Assembly (NCBI GenBank): GCA_038148375.1 | Contig: JAYQVH010000002.1 | Coordinates: 124,001 to 188,000, forward strand | DNA: 64,000 nucleotides | From: CAWUEX02 sp038148375 | Lineage (GTDB): Bacteria > Pseudomonadota > Alphaproteobacteria > Rhodospirillales > Rhodospirillaceae | Direction of reading: 5' to 3' | Shown here: one piece after another, positions 10,314 through 20,013 of the stretch | How the letters are laid out: every line of letters begins with the position of its first letter | Position numbering within the stretch: the stretch's first letter is position 1 | Notes under the pieces: model-generated | What the model saw: the letters and a program-made list of their open reading frames with translations, nothing else | Told to the model about the DNA's origin: nothing | Databases searched by the model: none | Translations under genes and position numbers: made by a program

Positions 10314-11177
10314 GTGAAGCAACCGACGGGACAAATTTCCCGGCTAGGGACGCTCAAGTATCTGGCGCAGCGCTTTGCGTTCCTGAGTTTGATCGGGCTG
10401 ACCTTTGCGCTGATGCTGATCGGCAAGGCCGACACCGTTCTGGTGGAACGCGCCCGCACCGCCGTCAATGACGCCGTGACCCCGATCCTAAGGGTTATGG
10501 CGGCGCCCGCCGCGACGATTTCTCAGTTCATCTCCAATCTGGAAGAACTCGGTGCGATCCGGCAGGAAAATGCCAAACTGCGCGAAGCCAATGAGCGCTT
10601 GCTGCAATGGCAGGCGGTCGCGCAGAAGCTTGAGAACGAAAACCGTCAGTTGCGCGGCCTGCTTGCCACTGTGCCCGAGCCGCAAGCGCAGTCCGTGTCC
10701 GCCCGCGTGGTTGCGGACTCCGGCGGCGCGTTTGCGCAAAGCCTGCTCGTCACCGCAGGCGGCAGGGATGGCGTTGCCAAAGGTCAGGCTGTGATGACCG
10801 CAGAAGGGCTGGTCGGCCGCGTGACACAAGCCGGCTATCGCTCGGCCCGTGTGCTCCTGATTACCGACATCAACTCGCGCATTCCGGTGCGCGTCGGCGA
10901 GGCCGGCGACCGCGCCATTCTCACGGGCGATAATTCGGGCCGCCCGCGCCTTGTCTACCTAGGTGTGACGTCCGCCGTCGCACCCGGCGACCGTGTCGTC
11001 ACATCCGGTGACGCGGGCGCTTTCCCGCCGGGTCTGCCGGTCGGTCGCGTGGTTGTCGCGGAGGAGGGAAACACCGTTGTTGATCCTTACTTCACGCGGG
11101 ACCGGCTGCATTATGTCGAGATTCTTGATTTCGGCCTGAGTGGTATTCTCACCGAATTGGACAAGGCGGCGAAGTAA
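10314..11177 (+). CDS. mreC: Rod shape-determining protein MreC
   Basis: MreC is the bitopic scaffold that binds and activates PBP2. The 287 residues show a short cytoplasmic N-terminus, one membrane helix around residues 20-40, a coiled coil at about 80-118 rich in Asn/Glu/Leu heptads, then the periplasmic beta-barrel domain with VGRV repeats and the family's GDRVVTSG motif. The GTG start at 10314 follows GGAGGACGAC. mreD begins 5 bases after the stop. Confidence 0.93.
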   Translation: MKQPTGQISRLGTLKYLAQRFAFLSLIGLTFALMLIGKADTVLVERARTAVNDAVTPILRVMAAPAATISQFISNLEELGAIRQENAKLREANERLLQWQAVAQKLENENRQLRGLLATVPEPQAQSVSARVVADSGGAFAQSLLVTAGGRDGVAKGQAVMTAEGLVGRVTQAGYRSARVLLITDINSRIPVRVGEAGDRAILTGDNSGRPRLVYLGVTSAVAPGDRVVTSGDAGAFPPGLPVGRVVVAEEGNTVVDPYFTRDRLHYVEILDFGLSGILTELDKAAK

Positions 11178-11182
11178 GCGCA

Positions 11183-11704
11183 ATGCCCGAGCCGACGACC
11201 TTCGAAAAACTGGATGCCCGCGCCCGCATGGTGCTGCCATTCGGTTTGACTCTCATGCTGGTCTTGTTCGGCATGACGCCAACGCATATTCCCGGGCTGG
11301 CGCAAATCACCCCCATGTATGCGTTAATTGCCGTCTATTTCTGGTCGATTTACCGGCCGGACCTGTTGGGTTACGGGCTCGGCTTTTTTATTGGTATTCT
11401 TGAAGACCTGCTGACTGGAGCGCCGCTCGGTGTCGGCGCGCTCACCATCCTGCTGACCCAGTGGGTGTTGTTCAATCAGCAGAAGTTTTTCAACGCGAAA
11501 CCGTTTGCGATTACCTGGTTTACCTTCGTGCTCGTTGCTCTTGGCGGGGCCATGTTGAAATGGGTGTTTATCGGCGTGATCGACGATGGCGGGTTCACGC
11601 CGTTCGGCCATTTGTTCGCGTCCTATCTGATTACGGTCGCGGTGTATCCGATTATCGCCTGGCTCTTTGCTAAAGCGCAGACAGGGCTGCTGGCGGACAC
11701 ATGA
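11183..11704 (+). CDS. mreD: Rod shape-determining protein MreD
   Basis: A 173-residue polytopic membrane protein with about five hydrophobic segments, as expected for MreD, the inner-membrane partner of MreC. Identification rests on topology, size and position between mreC and the PBP2 gene, plus the LPFGLTLMLVLFG and IYRPDLLGYGLGFFIGILED segments, which resemble MreD. Its last bases overlap the start of mrdA. Confidence 0.9.
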   Translation: MPEPTTFEKLDARARMVLPFGLTLMLVLFGMTPTHIPGLAQITPMYALIAVYFWSIYRPDLLGYGLGFFIGILEDLLTGAPLGVGALTILLTQWVLFNQQKFFNAKPFAITWFTFVLVALGGAMLKWVFIGVIDDGGFTPFGHLFASYLITVAVYPIIAWLFAKAQTGLLADT

Positions 11705-13590
11705 TTATCAACCGCGACAGCGACCGCACCCGCGTCTTTAACCGCCGTGCCGCCGTGCTCGGCGGCAGTCAGGCGCTGCTGATTTCCGCGCTGGTTGGCC
11801 GTATGTATTACCTTCAGGTGATTGAGTCAGACCGCTACCGCATGCTGGCCGAGGAAAACCGCATCAACCTGCGTCTGCTGCCGCCGCCGCGCGGGCGTAT
11901 TCTCGACCGTTTCGGCGAGCCTCTCGCTGTGAATCGTCAGAATTTCCGCGTTCTGTTGGTGTCGGAGCAAACGCAGGATGTCTCTCAAACACTTGATGCG
12001 TTGGGCGAGGTTATCGAGCTGTCCGAGTACGACCGCGAGCGCGTGCAAAAAGAAGTGCGCCGCCGCCGCAGTTTCGTTCCGGTCACTGTGCGTGAAAACC
12101 TCAATTGGGAAGAAATGGCGCGCATTCAAGTCAATGCGCCCGACCTTCCCGGTGTCGTGGTCGACGAAGGCCTAACCCGCTTTTATCCGCAGACACAGAC
12201 CGCCGCTCACGTGCTCGGTTATGTCTCCAGTGTCGATGAAGATGATCTCACCGGCGATCCGCTGTTGCAGCTTCCAGGTTTTCGTATCGGCAAAGCCGGC
12301 ATGGAGCGCCAGTTTGACCTTGCGTTACGTGGCAGTGGTGGCACCAGCCAGGTCGAAGTCAATGCGCTCGGCCGAGTCATCCGCGAACTCGAGCGGGAGG
12401 AGGGCGAGTCTGGAACTGACTTGATGCTGACCCTCGATGAACGCTTGCAGCGGCACGCTGCCGAGCGTCTTGGGGCGGAGAGCGCGTCCGCCGTGGTGCT
12501 CGACGTGCATACCGGAGAAGTGCTGGTGATGGCGTCGACGCCCAGCTTCGACCCGAACGCCTTTAACCGCGGCCTGTCTCAGCGCGAGTGGAACGCTCTG
12601 TCCGGCGATCCGCGCGCGCCGATGACCAACAAGGCCATCCAGGGGCAATATTCTCCCGGGTCTACCTTCAAGATGGTGGTTGCTCTGGCAGCCCTGGAGC
12701 AGGGCGCGATTTCGCCCGAGCAGACCGTGTTCTGCAGGGGGCATACCGATCTCGGGTCACGCCGGTTCCACTGCTGGGAGGACCGCGGCCACGGCGCGAT
12801 GGATATGGTTCAGGCCATCGCCCAATCCTGCGATGTTTACTTCTACGAGGTCGCGCGCCGTGTCGGCGTCGACCGTATCGCCGATATGGCGCACCGTCTC
12901 GGGCTTGGCGAGGTGCTCAACGTCGGCCTATCCGGACAACGCGCCGGCCTGATTCCGACAGAGGCGTGGAAGCGCGCGACTCTGAACGAGTCGTGGCAGC
13001 AAGGCGAAACCTTTGTGGTCGGTATCGGTCAGGGCTATGTGCTGACGACGCCCCTGCAGCTCGCGGTGATGTCGGCGCGGCTCGCGACTGGTTTGAAGGT
13101 CGAGCCCGTACTGACCCGTCAGATCATGATGGGCGGTGCAGTGGTGCAGCGTCCGCCTCAGGCCTTTGAGCCGCTTGGTGTTGATCCCAATCATATCGCG
13201 GTGGCGCGGCGCGGCATGTTTGAAGTGCTCAACGGCCCGCGCGGCACCGCGCGCGCCTCTAAACTGCGCGGCGACGGCGTGCAGATGAGCGGCAAGACGG
13301 GCACGACTCAGGTGCGGCTCATCACCATGGCGGAGCGCGAGGCCGGACTTCCGGACGGTGATGAAATTCCATGGAATGAGCGCACCCACGCGCTTTTCGT
13401 TGCCTATGCGCCGGAGGAAAATCCCCGCTATGCGCTTTCCGTTGTGGTTGAGCATGGCGGCGGCGGCGCTTCGGTCGCGGCCCCCATTGCCCGCGATATC
13501 ATGACCGAAGTTCTGCGCTTGGATCCGTCGCGTAAACCGCGCATCGATGAGGATCAGATCGCCATCGCCAAGCCGGGGGCGCCGGCATGA
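11701..13590 (+). CDS. mrdA: Penicillin-binding protein 2
   Basis: PBP2 is the elongation-specific peptidoglycan transpeptidase. The 629 residues contain an N-terminal membrane anchor (about residues 17-37), the pedestal or dimerisation domain with LPPPRGRILDRFGEPLA, and the transpeptidase domain with the three active-site motifs: STFK in SPGSTFKMV, SCD in QSCDVYFYE, and KTG in SGKTGTTQV. The start overlaps the end of mreD by 4 bases, and its own stop overlaps the start of rodA, indicating translational coupling. Confidence 0.96.
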   Translation: MIINRDSDRTRVFNRRAAVLGGSQALLISALVGRMYYLQVIESDRYRMLAEENRINLRLLPPPRGRILDRFGEPLAVNRQNFRVLLVSEQTQDVSQTLDALGEVIELSEYDRERVQKEVRRRRSFVPVTVRENLNWEEMARIQVNAPDLPGVVVDEGLTRFYPQTQTAAHVLGYVSSVDEDDLTGDPLLQLPGFRIGKAGMERQFDLALRGSGGTSQVEVNALGRVIRELEREEGESGTDLMLTLDERLQRHAAERLGAESASAVVLDVHTGEVLVMASTPSFDPNAFNRGLSQREWNALSGDPRAPMTNKAIQGQYSPGSTFKMVVALAALEQGAISPEQTVFCRGHTDLGSRRFHCWEDRGHGAMDMVQAIAQSCDVYFYEVARRVGVDRIADMAHRLGLGEVLNVGLSGQRAGLIPTEAWKRATLNESWQQGETFVVGIGQGYVLTTPLQLAVMSARLATGLKVEPVLTRQIMMGGAVVQRPPQAFEPLGVDPNHIAVARRGMFEVLNGPRGTARASKLRGDGVQMSGKTGTTQVRLITMAEREAGLPDGDEIPWNERTHALFVAYAPEENPRYALSVVVEHGGGGASVAAPIARDIMTEVLRLDPSRKPRIDEDQIAIAKPGAPA

Positions 13591-14750
13591 CCGACACGGG
13601 ATTCCTCGCCGCGCGGCTACGCCGCGGCGACATGACCATCAAAGAAAAGCTATGGCAGATGAGCTGGTCGCTTGTGCTGTGGCTGTGCATCATCGCGGTG
13701 ATCGGGTTTTTCATGCTGTATTCGGCGGCCAATGCCAGTCTGGACCCCTGGACAACGCGTCAGGCGGCGCGTTTCGGGCTCGGCCTGGTGCTGCTGTTGA
13801 CCATCACTATGATCGATATCCGGCTGGTTATGCGCTACGCCTATGTCATTTACGCAGCCGTCTTCGCCCTTTTGATTTTCGTTGAGGTGCGCGGTGTCAT
13901 CGGTGGCGGCGCGCAGCGCTGGATCGACCTCGGCCCGATCAACCTGCAGCCCTCCGAGTTAATGAAAGTCGCACTGGTGCTGGCGCTGGCGCGGTATTTC
14001 CATAGCGTCAGCCTTGAAGACGCAGGACGTCCGGTGTTCCTCATTATTCCGTTAACGATGGTCGCGCTGCCGGCGGTGATGATCCTGCGCCAACCGGACC
14101 TGGGCACCGCGATGATGGTGGTGATGGGTGCGGCCGTGTTGTTTTTCATGGCCGGCGTGCGGCTGTGGAAATTCGTTGCGGTCGGGATTTCCGGCCTCGC
14201 GGCAATCCCGATCGTGTGGCCGCTGCTGGAATCCTATCAGCAGAACCGGATTCTCACCTTTCTCAATCCGGAGCGGGATCCGCTCGGCGCGGGATATCAT
14301 ATCCTGCAGTCGAAAATCGCGCTCGGTTCGGGTGGCCTGTTCGGCAAGGGGTTCCTCCAGGGTACCCAAAGCCACCTCAACTTTTTGCCGGAGCAGCAGA
14401 CCGACTTTATCTTCACCATGCTGGCGGAGGAACTCGGGCTCGTCGGCGGCGTGACGCTGATCGCGTTGTACAGCATCGTGCTGATCTACGGTTTTGCGAT
14501 TGCGATCCGGTGCCGCCATCAGTTTGGCCGGCTGGTTGCGATCGGTGTGACCACCACCTTCTTTCTCTATGTATTCATCAATGTCGCCATGGTGATGGGC
14601 CTTATTCCCGTCGTTGGGGTGCCGCTGCCGCTGATCTCCTACGGTGGCACGGCACTGTTGACGATCATGCTGTGTATGGGGCTGCTGATGAGTGTGTACG
14701 TCCACCGCGACGTTCAAATCGGCGTGCGCGGCGGCTACGACGACGGCTGA
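13587..14750 (+). CDS. rodA: Peptidoglycan glycosyltransferase RodA
   Basis: RodA is the SEDS-family glycan polymerase that works with PBP2. The 387-residue protein has about ten hydrophobic segments and SEDS signatures: LGPINLQPSELMK, LRQPDLGTAM, the loop with LPEQQTDFIF that carries the catalytic Asp, and the C-terminal PVVGVPLPLISYGG. The annotated ATG overlaps the mrdA stop; an internal ATG at 13632 is an alternative start. About 150 bases without a gene separate it from the tRNA. Confidence 0.95.
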   Translation: MTDTGFLAARLRRGDMTIKEKLWQMSWSLVLWLCIIAVIGFFMLYSAANASLDPWTTRQAARFGLGLVLLLTITMIDIRLVMRYAYVIYAAVFALLIFVEVRGVIGGGAQRWIDLGPINLQPSELMKVALVLALARYFHSVSLEDAGRPVFLIIPLTMVALPAVMILRQPDLGTAMMVVMGAAVLFFMAGVRLWKFVAVGISGLAAIPIVWPLLESYQQNRILTFLNPERDPLGAGYHILQSKIALGSGGLFGKGFLQGTQSHLNFLPEQQTDFIFTMLAEELGLVGGVTLIALYSIVLIYGFAIAIRCRHQFGRLVAIGVTTTFFLYVFINVAMVMGLIPVVGVPLPLISYGGTALLTIMLCMGLLMSVYVHRDVQIGVRGGYDDG

Positions 14751-14904
14751 TGCCCGATGACCCGGCGAGCCACGTTACTGCCGCGTCTGCCCCAAAAATC
14801 GCCGCCTAAACCTTGCGTCCCACGGCCCCAGGGCCTATAACCCGCCCCTCCGCCGGGGTGCCCGTGTCGACCCACATGCACTCCCGGACCCGGATGCTCA
14901 GGTG

Positions 14905-14980
<76 letters not shown>

Positions 14981-15172
14981 CTCTTGCAAACACACATCAA
15001 TCGGGTTTCAACCGCGAGCGAGGGCAGCGGACATAACCGGTTGACCTTCCCATTAAGGGGAAAGAGCGGGCCAAGCGGCCCGATAAGAAAAATATCGCGG
15101 TCCTAAAATCTGCTCCGGGTTTCGCGCAAAAGGTGCTATCTGACATCCATAACTGGCCATGCGAGGGCGTAT

Positions 15173-15667
15173 ATGGATGACTATGACCGTTTGCTAGTTG
15201 CGCTGCGGCGCATCGTTCGAATGACGGATTTGAATGCCAAACGGCTCGCCAAACAGACAGGTTTGACGCCGCCGCAACTTCTTATTTTGCAGTCAATTCA
15301 ACAAATTGAAGATGCAACGATCGGCGGCGTCGCGAAAGACGTCAACCTCACTCAGGCCACAATAACATCGATTGTCGACAGGCTTGAGCACAGTAACCTC
15401 GTTGTCCGGTCCAAAAGCGCCGCCGACCGGCGCAAGGTTCATGTCAGTCTGACAGACACCGCGCGCGACCTGTTGCAAAACGCGCCCCTGACACTTCAGC
15501 ATTTGCTTAGGAACCGATTTGAAAAGATCGAAGACTGGGAGAAGAGTTTCCTGGTCGCCGCATTGGATCGCATGGCCGTGCTTTTGGAAGCCGATCAGCT
15601 TGATGCGTCGCCCATTCTGTACCTGGGGTCAGTGGTGAACGTCGAGGGTGATAAGAACGGCCAGTGA
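15173..15667 (+). CDS. MarR-family transcriptional regulator
   Basis: The 164 residues form a standard MarR fold: N-terminal dimerisation helices, then a winged helix with LTPPQLLILQSI, a recognition helix in LTQATITSIVDRLE, and the wing motif SAADRRKVHVSLT (the DxR signature of the family). MarR proteins usually bind palindromes in their own or neighbouring promoters and release on binding small aromatic ligands. The ligand here is unknown. It may control the exported amidohydrolase gene that starts 104 bases downstream; I saw no clear operator palindrome. Confidence 0.9.
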   Translation: MDDYDRLLVALRRIVRMTDLNAKRLAKQTGLTPPQLLILQSIQQIEDATIGGVAKDVNLTQATITSIVDRLEHSNLVVRSKSAADRRKVHVSLTDTARDLLQNAPLTLQHLLRNRFEKIEDWEKSFLVAALDRMAVLLEADQLDASPILYLGSVVNVEGDKNGQ

Positions 15668-15771
15668 TTGTCCGGCGCCAGGGCCATGCGGCAGTATCTT
15701 CCATGATGTAAAGCGTGCAAGACTCTGCAAAGCTTCATGCACCGCCCTACAATGCGCAAAGGTGATCCGGT

Positions 15772-17178
15772 ATGCACACGCCAGCAAAATCCTCCCGTTC
15801 GCGAATTCCTAGCGTTGTCTTATCAATTCTGTGCGCGGCCCTGTGTGCCGCCCTGTCCGGTGCGCTGTCTATTACCGGCGCGGCTTCGGCATACGCTCAA
15901 GGCGCGCCGCTGCTCATCGAGCAGGTCACACTGATTGACGGTACGGGCGCGCAGCCGTTGCCGGATGCCGCAGTTCTCGTGGAGGGCGGGCGCATTACTA
16001 AGATCAGCTCTGACGCGATCGCGGCGCCACAGGGCACGCGGGTCGTTGACGGGCGCGGGAAGTATCTCATACCGGGTCTGATCGACAGTCATATGCACCT
16101 GCCCGGCGGCCGGACAGGACCCGGCAATCGTGACATGATCATGGACTTGGAAACCGGCGTCACGGTGCTCCATGGATACCTGTATTCGGGCGTGACAGCC
16201 GTCTATGACTCGGGCAATCACGACACGTTTATTTACCGTATGCGGGAGGACGAGCGCGCCGGGCGCATTGTCAGTCCGCGCATATATACGACAGGCAGTC
16301 TTGTCGCCAAGAAAGATGGGTACGCGTGCTGCGCCGGGGCGACGACAATGGACGGGTTCGCCGACGGCAAGGAAAAGCTGGACGCCCTCTTTGCCAAGAA
16401 ACCGGACATGCTTAAGTTCACGCGCGACCGGCGCGGGATGGGCCCCACCGGTCAGAACCTGCCGCTGATTCCGGACGACGAGTTCACACAGCTTATCCGC
16501 TACGCCAAGGACAACGGGGTTAGAACGACAATTCATATTGCCGACGAGGCTGCCGCCCGGCTGGCAATAGCCGCCGGCGTGGATGCGCTGGCGCATCCCG
16601 TTTTTCTTGCTGACACGCAAAGCGATTTTGCCGGCTATGCCGCGGCGAACGGTGTTGTCATTTCATCGACGGCGCTGTTGTTCGGCGCTGTGGGGCGGGT
16701 CGAGCTCGACAATTCCTTCTTTGATTCCGATTTGTTCTCAGAAGTTCTCACGCCCGAGGAGCGGGAATTCAACAAGGTGTCGGAGCGGGACCGCTATGTG
16801 TCGTCCGGCATGTCGGGCTGGATGCGCGGTATCCTGCCCGCCGTTCTGCGAAACCTGAAACGACTGCATGACGCCGGCGTCGTCATCGCTGCCGGAACGG
16901 ATCGGGTGATCGGGCCTATGCTTCACATGGAAATGGAGCTGCTCGCCGAAGCCGGCATTCCGCCCCTGGACGTCATGACCACGGCGACCCTGAATGGTGC
17001 CAAATACATCGGTGTCGAACGCGATCTCGGTTCGATTGAAGTCGGGAAGATCGCAGATCTGGTCATCTTGGCCGAAGACCCGACAGTGGACATCCGCAAT
17101 GCCAGATCGATCGAACGGGTGTTTAAGGCGGGGGAGGAGATCGACCGCTCGGCTCTGAAGGTCGCCATTAATCAATAG
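15772..17178 (+). CDS. Exported metal-dependent amidohydrolase
   Basis: The 468-residue protein begins with a long signal peptide (about residues 1-43, ending AYAQG), so it probably acts in the periplasm. The mature part is an imidazolonepropionase- or prolidase-like amidohydrolase: beta-sandwich start with VTLIDGTG, then PGLIDSHMHL with the first two metal His residues, IHIADEAA and ALAHPVF with later His ligands, and AAGTDR with the catalytic Asp, closing with the GSIEVGKIADLVIL segment. Substrate cannot be read from sequence; candidates are cyclic amides, dipeptides or hydantoin-like compounds. The MarR gene upstream may regulate it. Confidence 0.87.
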   Translation: MHTPAKSSRSRIPSVVLSILCAALCAALSGALSITGAASAYAQGAPLLIEQVTLIDGTGAQPLPDAAVLVEGGRITKISSDAIAAPQGTRVVDGRGKYLIPGLIDSHMHLPGGRTGPGNRDMIMDLETGVTVLHGYLYSGVTAVYDSGNHDTFIYRMREDERAGRIVSPRIYTTGSLVAKKDGYACCAGATTMDGFADGKEKLDALFAKKPDMLKFTRDRRGMGPTGQNLPLIPDDEFTQLIRYAKDNGVRTTIHIADEAAARLAIAAGVDALAHPVFLADTQSDFAGYAAANGVVISSTALLFGAVGRVELDNSFFDSDLFSEVLTPEEREFNKVSERDRYVSSGMSGWMRGILPAVLRNLKRLHDAGVVIAAGTDRVIGPMLHMEMELLAEAGIPPLDVMTTATLNGAKYIGVERDLGSIEVGKIADLVILAEDPTVDIRNARSIERVFKAGEEIDRSALKVAINQ

Positions 17179-17214
17179 CAATTCTGCGCGGACCCAGGTT
17201 CGCGAAGGTTCTGT

Positions 17215-18348
17215 CTAGCGCGGTTCGTCCAGCGCTTGGGTTAGCGCGTTCTTGATCTCCGCCGGATTGGCGCGCAGATCTCCATGTGCGTCCGCCCATG
17301 ACGGTTCGGCTTTATCGCCCGCCGACGGCACCGCTGGGTCGGCTGCAACACGGTGAAACCTCAGCCCGGCCGCCCGGCAGAGTTTCTCGAAGTGGGTCTG
17401 CGGCAGGCCAGCTGCAATTTCAATAACAGTCGCGCCGGGCCGGCAAAACGCGATGTTGGTCAGGTTTGAGCCGTGGACGCCGATGACGCAGCGGGCGCCC
17501 GCGAACGTTCTCATTTGATCGTCCAAGGTCATCGCACCCGGTTCGATGACCTCGACGCGCGGCTCCAGAGCGGCGATCACGTCGTCTTCATTGATCAAGC
17601 GCCGCGCGTCGCCCTTACCGCGTTTGGCATAGATGACACGGTTGGGCTTTGCCGTCCCCGTCTTGGGCGCGAGGCGCGCGATGACATCCAAACGCTGATC
17701 GAGCGGCATTCGGGTCTGGCTGTACCCGGGCGCGACAGCGACGACCGTTCCGGACACCGGCAGCCAGCCCAGGTTGGCGATGCCGAACAGGCCCGCGGCC
17801 CTGGCCAGGAGCTCTTGCTGCCAAGGCTTGAGCGGTGCGTCCGCCGGCCCGATCAGGTTAACCGTCTCGCATGACGTCAGCCGCGACGCTCCTAGCAGAT
17901 GAGGCACCGTATCGAGCAGCCAATGGTAATAGGGCGGGCGGATCACCGTGACGTAGCCATCTTTGACCGCGGTGTCCTTCGCGACGGCAGCCCGCACCGC
18001 TTTGTCCGCGTCATCGGTAAAAAGATGGGTGTAGCGCTCGGGGTATTTTAAGTGCGCGAAAGCGCGGGAATAGAAGGTGCCATCCGGTGCGATCGGTACA
18101 CCTATATCGAACAGCGCGGCCGCGGACTCAAACCGCACGAGGTGAGATGTCAGAGGCTTGCCGTGAAACGAAAGCGGCTCAGCCGATATGCCCCGCGGCA
18201 ACGCGTACGGCTCGAACCGGGCTTCGCAAACGCCGTCATCGCGTGCTCCGGCCAGCGCGCGCAGGGCGCCGGTCGACGTTTTCAGGTCGTCTTGACGCCA
18301 GGCGGTCTCCGCCCGCCGGACGAGGTCGTCTGCGGTGCTACCGGACAT
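17215..18348 (-). CDS. Glycosyltransferase family 61 protein
   Basis: A 377-residue cytosolic protein with the hallmarks of the GT61 (DUF563) family: YYHWLLDTVPHLL in the middle, PVSGTVVAVAPGYS, VIYAKRGKGDARR, and near the end GVHGSNLTNIAFCRPGATVIEI. Bacterial members add sugars to surface polysaccharides, but the acceptor is unknown here. It is the last of three minus-strand genes, and its start overlaps the end of the preceding gene by 11 bases. That association with a hydrolase and a DUF3108-like protein is not one I know. Confidence 0.82.
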   Translation of the reverse strand: MSGSTADDLVRRAETAWRQDDLKTSTGALRALAGARDDGVCEARFEPYALPRGISAEPLSFHGKPLTSHLVRFESAAALFDIGVPIAPDGTFYSRAFAHLKYPERYTHLFTDDADKAVRAAVAKDTAVKDGYVTVIRPPYYHWLLDTVPHLLGASRLTSCETVNLIGPADAPLKPWQQELLARAAGLFGIANLGWLPVSGTVVAVAPGYSQTRMPLDQRLDVIARLAPKTGTAKPNRVIYAKRGKGDARRLINEDDVIAALEPRVEVIEPGAMTLDDQMRTFAGARCVIGVHGSNLTNIAFCRPGATVIEIAAGLPQTHFEKLCRAAGLRFHRVAADPAVPSAGDKAEPSWADAHGDLRANPAEIKNALTQALDEPR

Positions 18349-19030
18349 CGCCGCTGAGGTCGACCAGTTCGTAGGTCTGCTTCAACAAATCCCAGCGCAG
18401 CCTCGCCGGAATGCAGTCGTCGCCGATGGCCCAGATGTCGATCGGCGGAAAGTCGCGCACAAGAAACTGAAAGTGTTCGGTCTGAAACGTCCCCGCCGGT
18501 ACGGTAATTTCCTCCTGTCCGACATAGGCATGGCGCGTGACAGTATGGTCGGAAGGCTCGAGCTTCGGCCCGGAACCGCCGTTCGGCATATGGGATGAGG
18601 AAAACCCCATGCCGATTTCGTCGGGTGCTTTGTCCTTGTCGCGGCGCCAGCGCGCCAATCCCCAGGCATCGCCGTGAACGGGATGGGCACCGAAGGTGCG
18701 AATGCGCTTTTCGGTCTCGAACTCCTGGCGGAATCGTCCGTCCAATGCCGTGACGCCTTCGCACTCCGCGGTGTGCGCGGTGAAATTGTACCACGTGCTG
18801 CCGACCAGCCGCTCTTCGATGCTCAGACGTACGAAGGCATCGACCGGATACCAGTCCTTGTCTACGGTCAGCACACAGTCGCGCAAGAGCCGGTCATCAT
18901 CCATTTCGCAAGTGGCGCGCATGGTGCGTGTGCCGTCCGGCTGAATGGTGACGTAAAATATTTCGCGGCCCATTTCACCTTGGCCATCGGTGAGATAGAG
19001 CACTTTGCCGCTGTAACTGCGATGGCGCAT
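18338..19030 (-). CDS. DUF3108-like beta-rich protein
   Basis: A 230-residue, mostly beta-strand protein without a signal peptide. The C-terminal part contains EITVPAGTFQTEHFQF followed by a beta-hairpin and ending near LKQTYELVDLS. The same arrangement occurs in the exported protein at 46930-47697, so the two are related. The pattern (VPAGTF-T-H, then a W-x-x-G-D segment) resembles DUF3108 proteins, whose function is unknown. GGGAG precedes the ATG at 19030. It lies between an alpha/beta hydrolase gene and a GT61 gene in a tight operon. Confidence 0.65.
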   Translation of the reverse strand: MRHRSYSGKVLYLTDGQGEMGREIFYVTIQPDGTRTMRATCEMDDDRLLRDCVLTVDKDWYPVDAFVRLSIEERLVGSTWYNFTAHTAECEGVTALDGRFRQEFETEKRIRTFGAHPVHGDAWGLARWRRDKDKAPDEIGMGFSSSHMPNGGSGPKLEPSDHTVTRHAYVGQEEITVPAGTFQTEHFQFLVRDFPPIDIWAIGDDCIPARLRWDLLKQTYELVDLSGDVR

Positions 19031-19042
19031 ATTGGTCTCCCG

Positions 19043-19843
19043 TTATTCAGAGTCGAGGAAGGTGCGCACCAGCGCCGCGACTTCATCTGTATGGGCGTCT
19101 AAGAAGCCGTGTGTCCACCCCGGCAGGTCGTGAACGCGGCCGTTCTTCAGCAGCGGCGCAGCACGCGGGGTATATTCCCACAGATCGTCTTCGGGGTTGA
19201 GGACAAGGATTGGAACGGCCGCCGCGTCCAGAGCCGCTGCCATGTCGAAGTTAAATGCGGCGCGATGCCCCCAGTGCGATACCGGATGATGCCGAATGCC
19301 TTCCAGGAAAACATCCCATCGCTTGGCTGGATCCGGGTCATCACGCCAGAACGTCTTGATCCATTGCCAGCGGTCCGACAGTCCCGCGCCAATTTGGTCG
19401 ATGGTTTGCGGCGTATATTGCTTGCGAAAGCCGTCGCGTTCCTCTTCCGTGAACACGGTCGCGGAAATCATCACCACTTTACGCACGAGTTCCGGTTGCT
19501 GCGCCGCCAACGCGACCGCTGTCAGCGAACCGGTGTGGTACCCCATGACATCCGCGCGCGTGAGTCCCATGGTCGCGGCGAAGTCTGCCATGGCGCGGGC
19601 ATAATCTTCGATTTCCGGTTCAGACGGCGGCGGCGCGCTCTCGCCAAAGCCTGGTGTATCGGGCGCGACCACAAGGCGGTCTTTGCCCATCTCAGCCATG
19701 AAGCCGTCCCATACCAGACCGGACAGGGGGCTCGGATGGAGAAGCAACAAGGCCGGCCGGTCGCCCGGTTCGCCCGCGATACGATAATGAATCTGCCCAA
19801 AACAGCTGTCAGCGTAGCCGCGATGCGGTCGCGTTTGCGTCAT
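19043..19843 (-). CDS. Alpha/beta hydrolase-fold protein with His at the nucleophile elbow
   Basis: The 266 residues follow the alpha/beta hydrolase plan: the oxyanion-hole strand LLLLHPSPLSG, the APDTPGFGESAPP loop, the nucleophile elbow, a cap region, an acid residue in LNPEDDLWEY and a C-terminal His in GWTHGFLDAH. The elbow reads GYHTG rather than GxSxG, so a His sits where the nucleophilic Ser normally lies; a Ser follows two residues later. The enzyme may use another residue or be non-hydrolytic. It is the first gene of the minus-strand trio; 170 bases separate it from the divergent pseudogene at 20014. Confidence 0.8.
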   Translation of the reverse strand: MTQTRPHRGYADSCFGQIHYRIAGEPGDRPALLLLHPSPLSGLVWDGFMAEMGKDRLVVAPDTPGFGESAPPPSEPEIEDYARAMADFAATMGLTRADVMGYHTGSLTAVALAAQQPELVRKVVMISATVFTEEERDGFRKQYTPQTIDQIGAGLSDRWQWIKTFWRDDPDPAKRWDVFLEGIRHHPVSHWGHRAAFNFDMAAALDAAAVPILVLNPEDDLWEYTPRAAPLLKNGRVHDLPGWTHGFLDAHTDEVAALVRTFLDSE

Positions 19844-20013
19844 CTCGATCTGTCCCCTGAACCTGCGCCTTCACCGTCACTTTAGGCGATCCGGCATATT
19901 TCGCATCCATCTTCTATGACCGAACTGTGGATTGGATTCAAATTGCTCACGACACCGTCCGGGCACGGTTTCTAGACTCCAAGATGAGAGGTCAGACCGC
20001 TGCGAGGGAATAG

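Noticed and set aside
14750..14809. A short frame starting at the rodA stop
   Set aside because: Only about 19 codons without a ribosome site or known domain.
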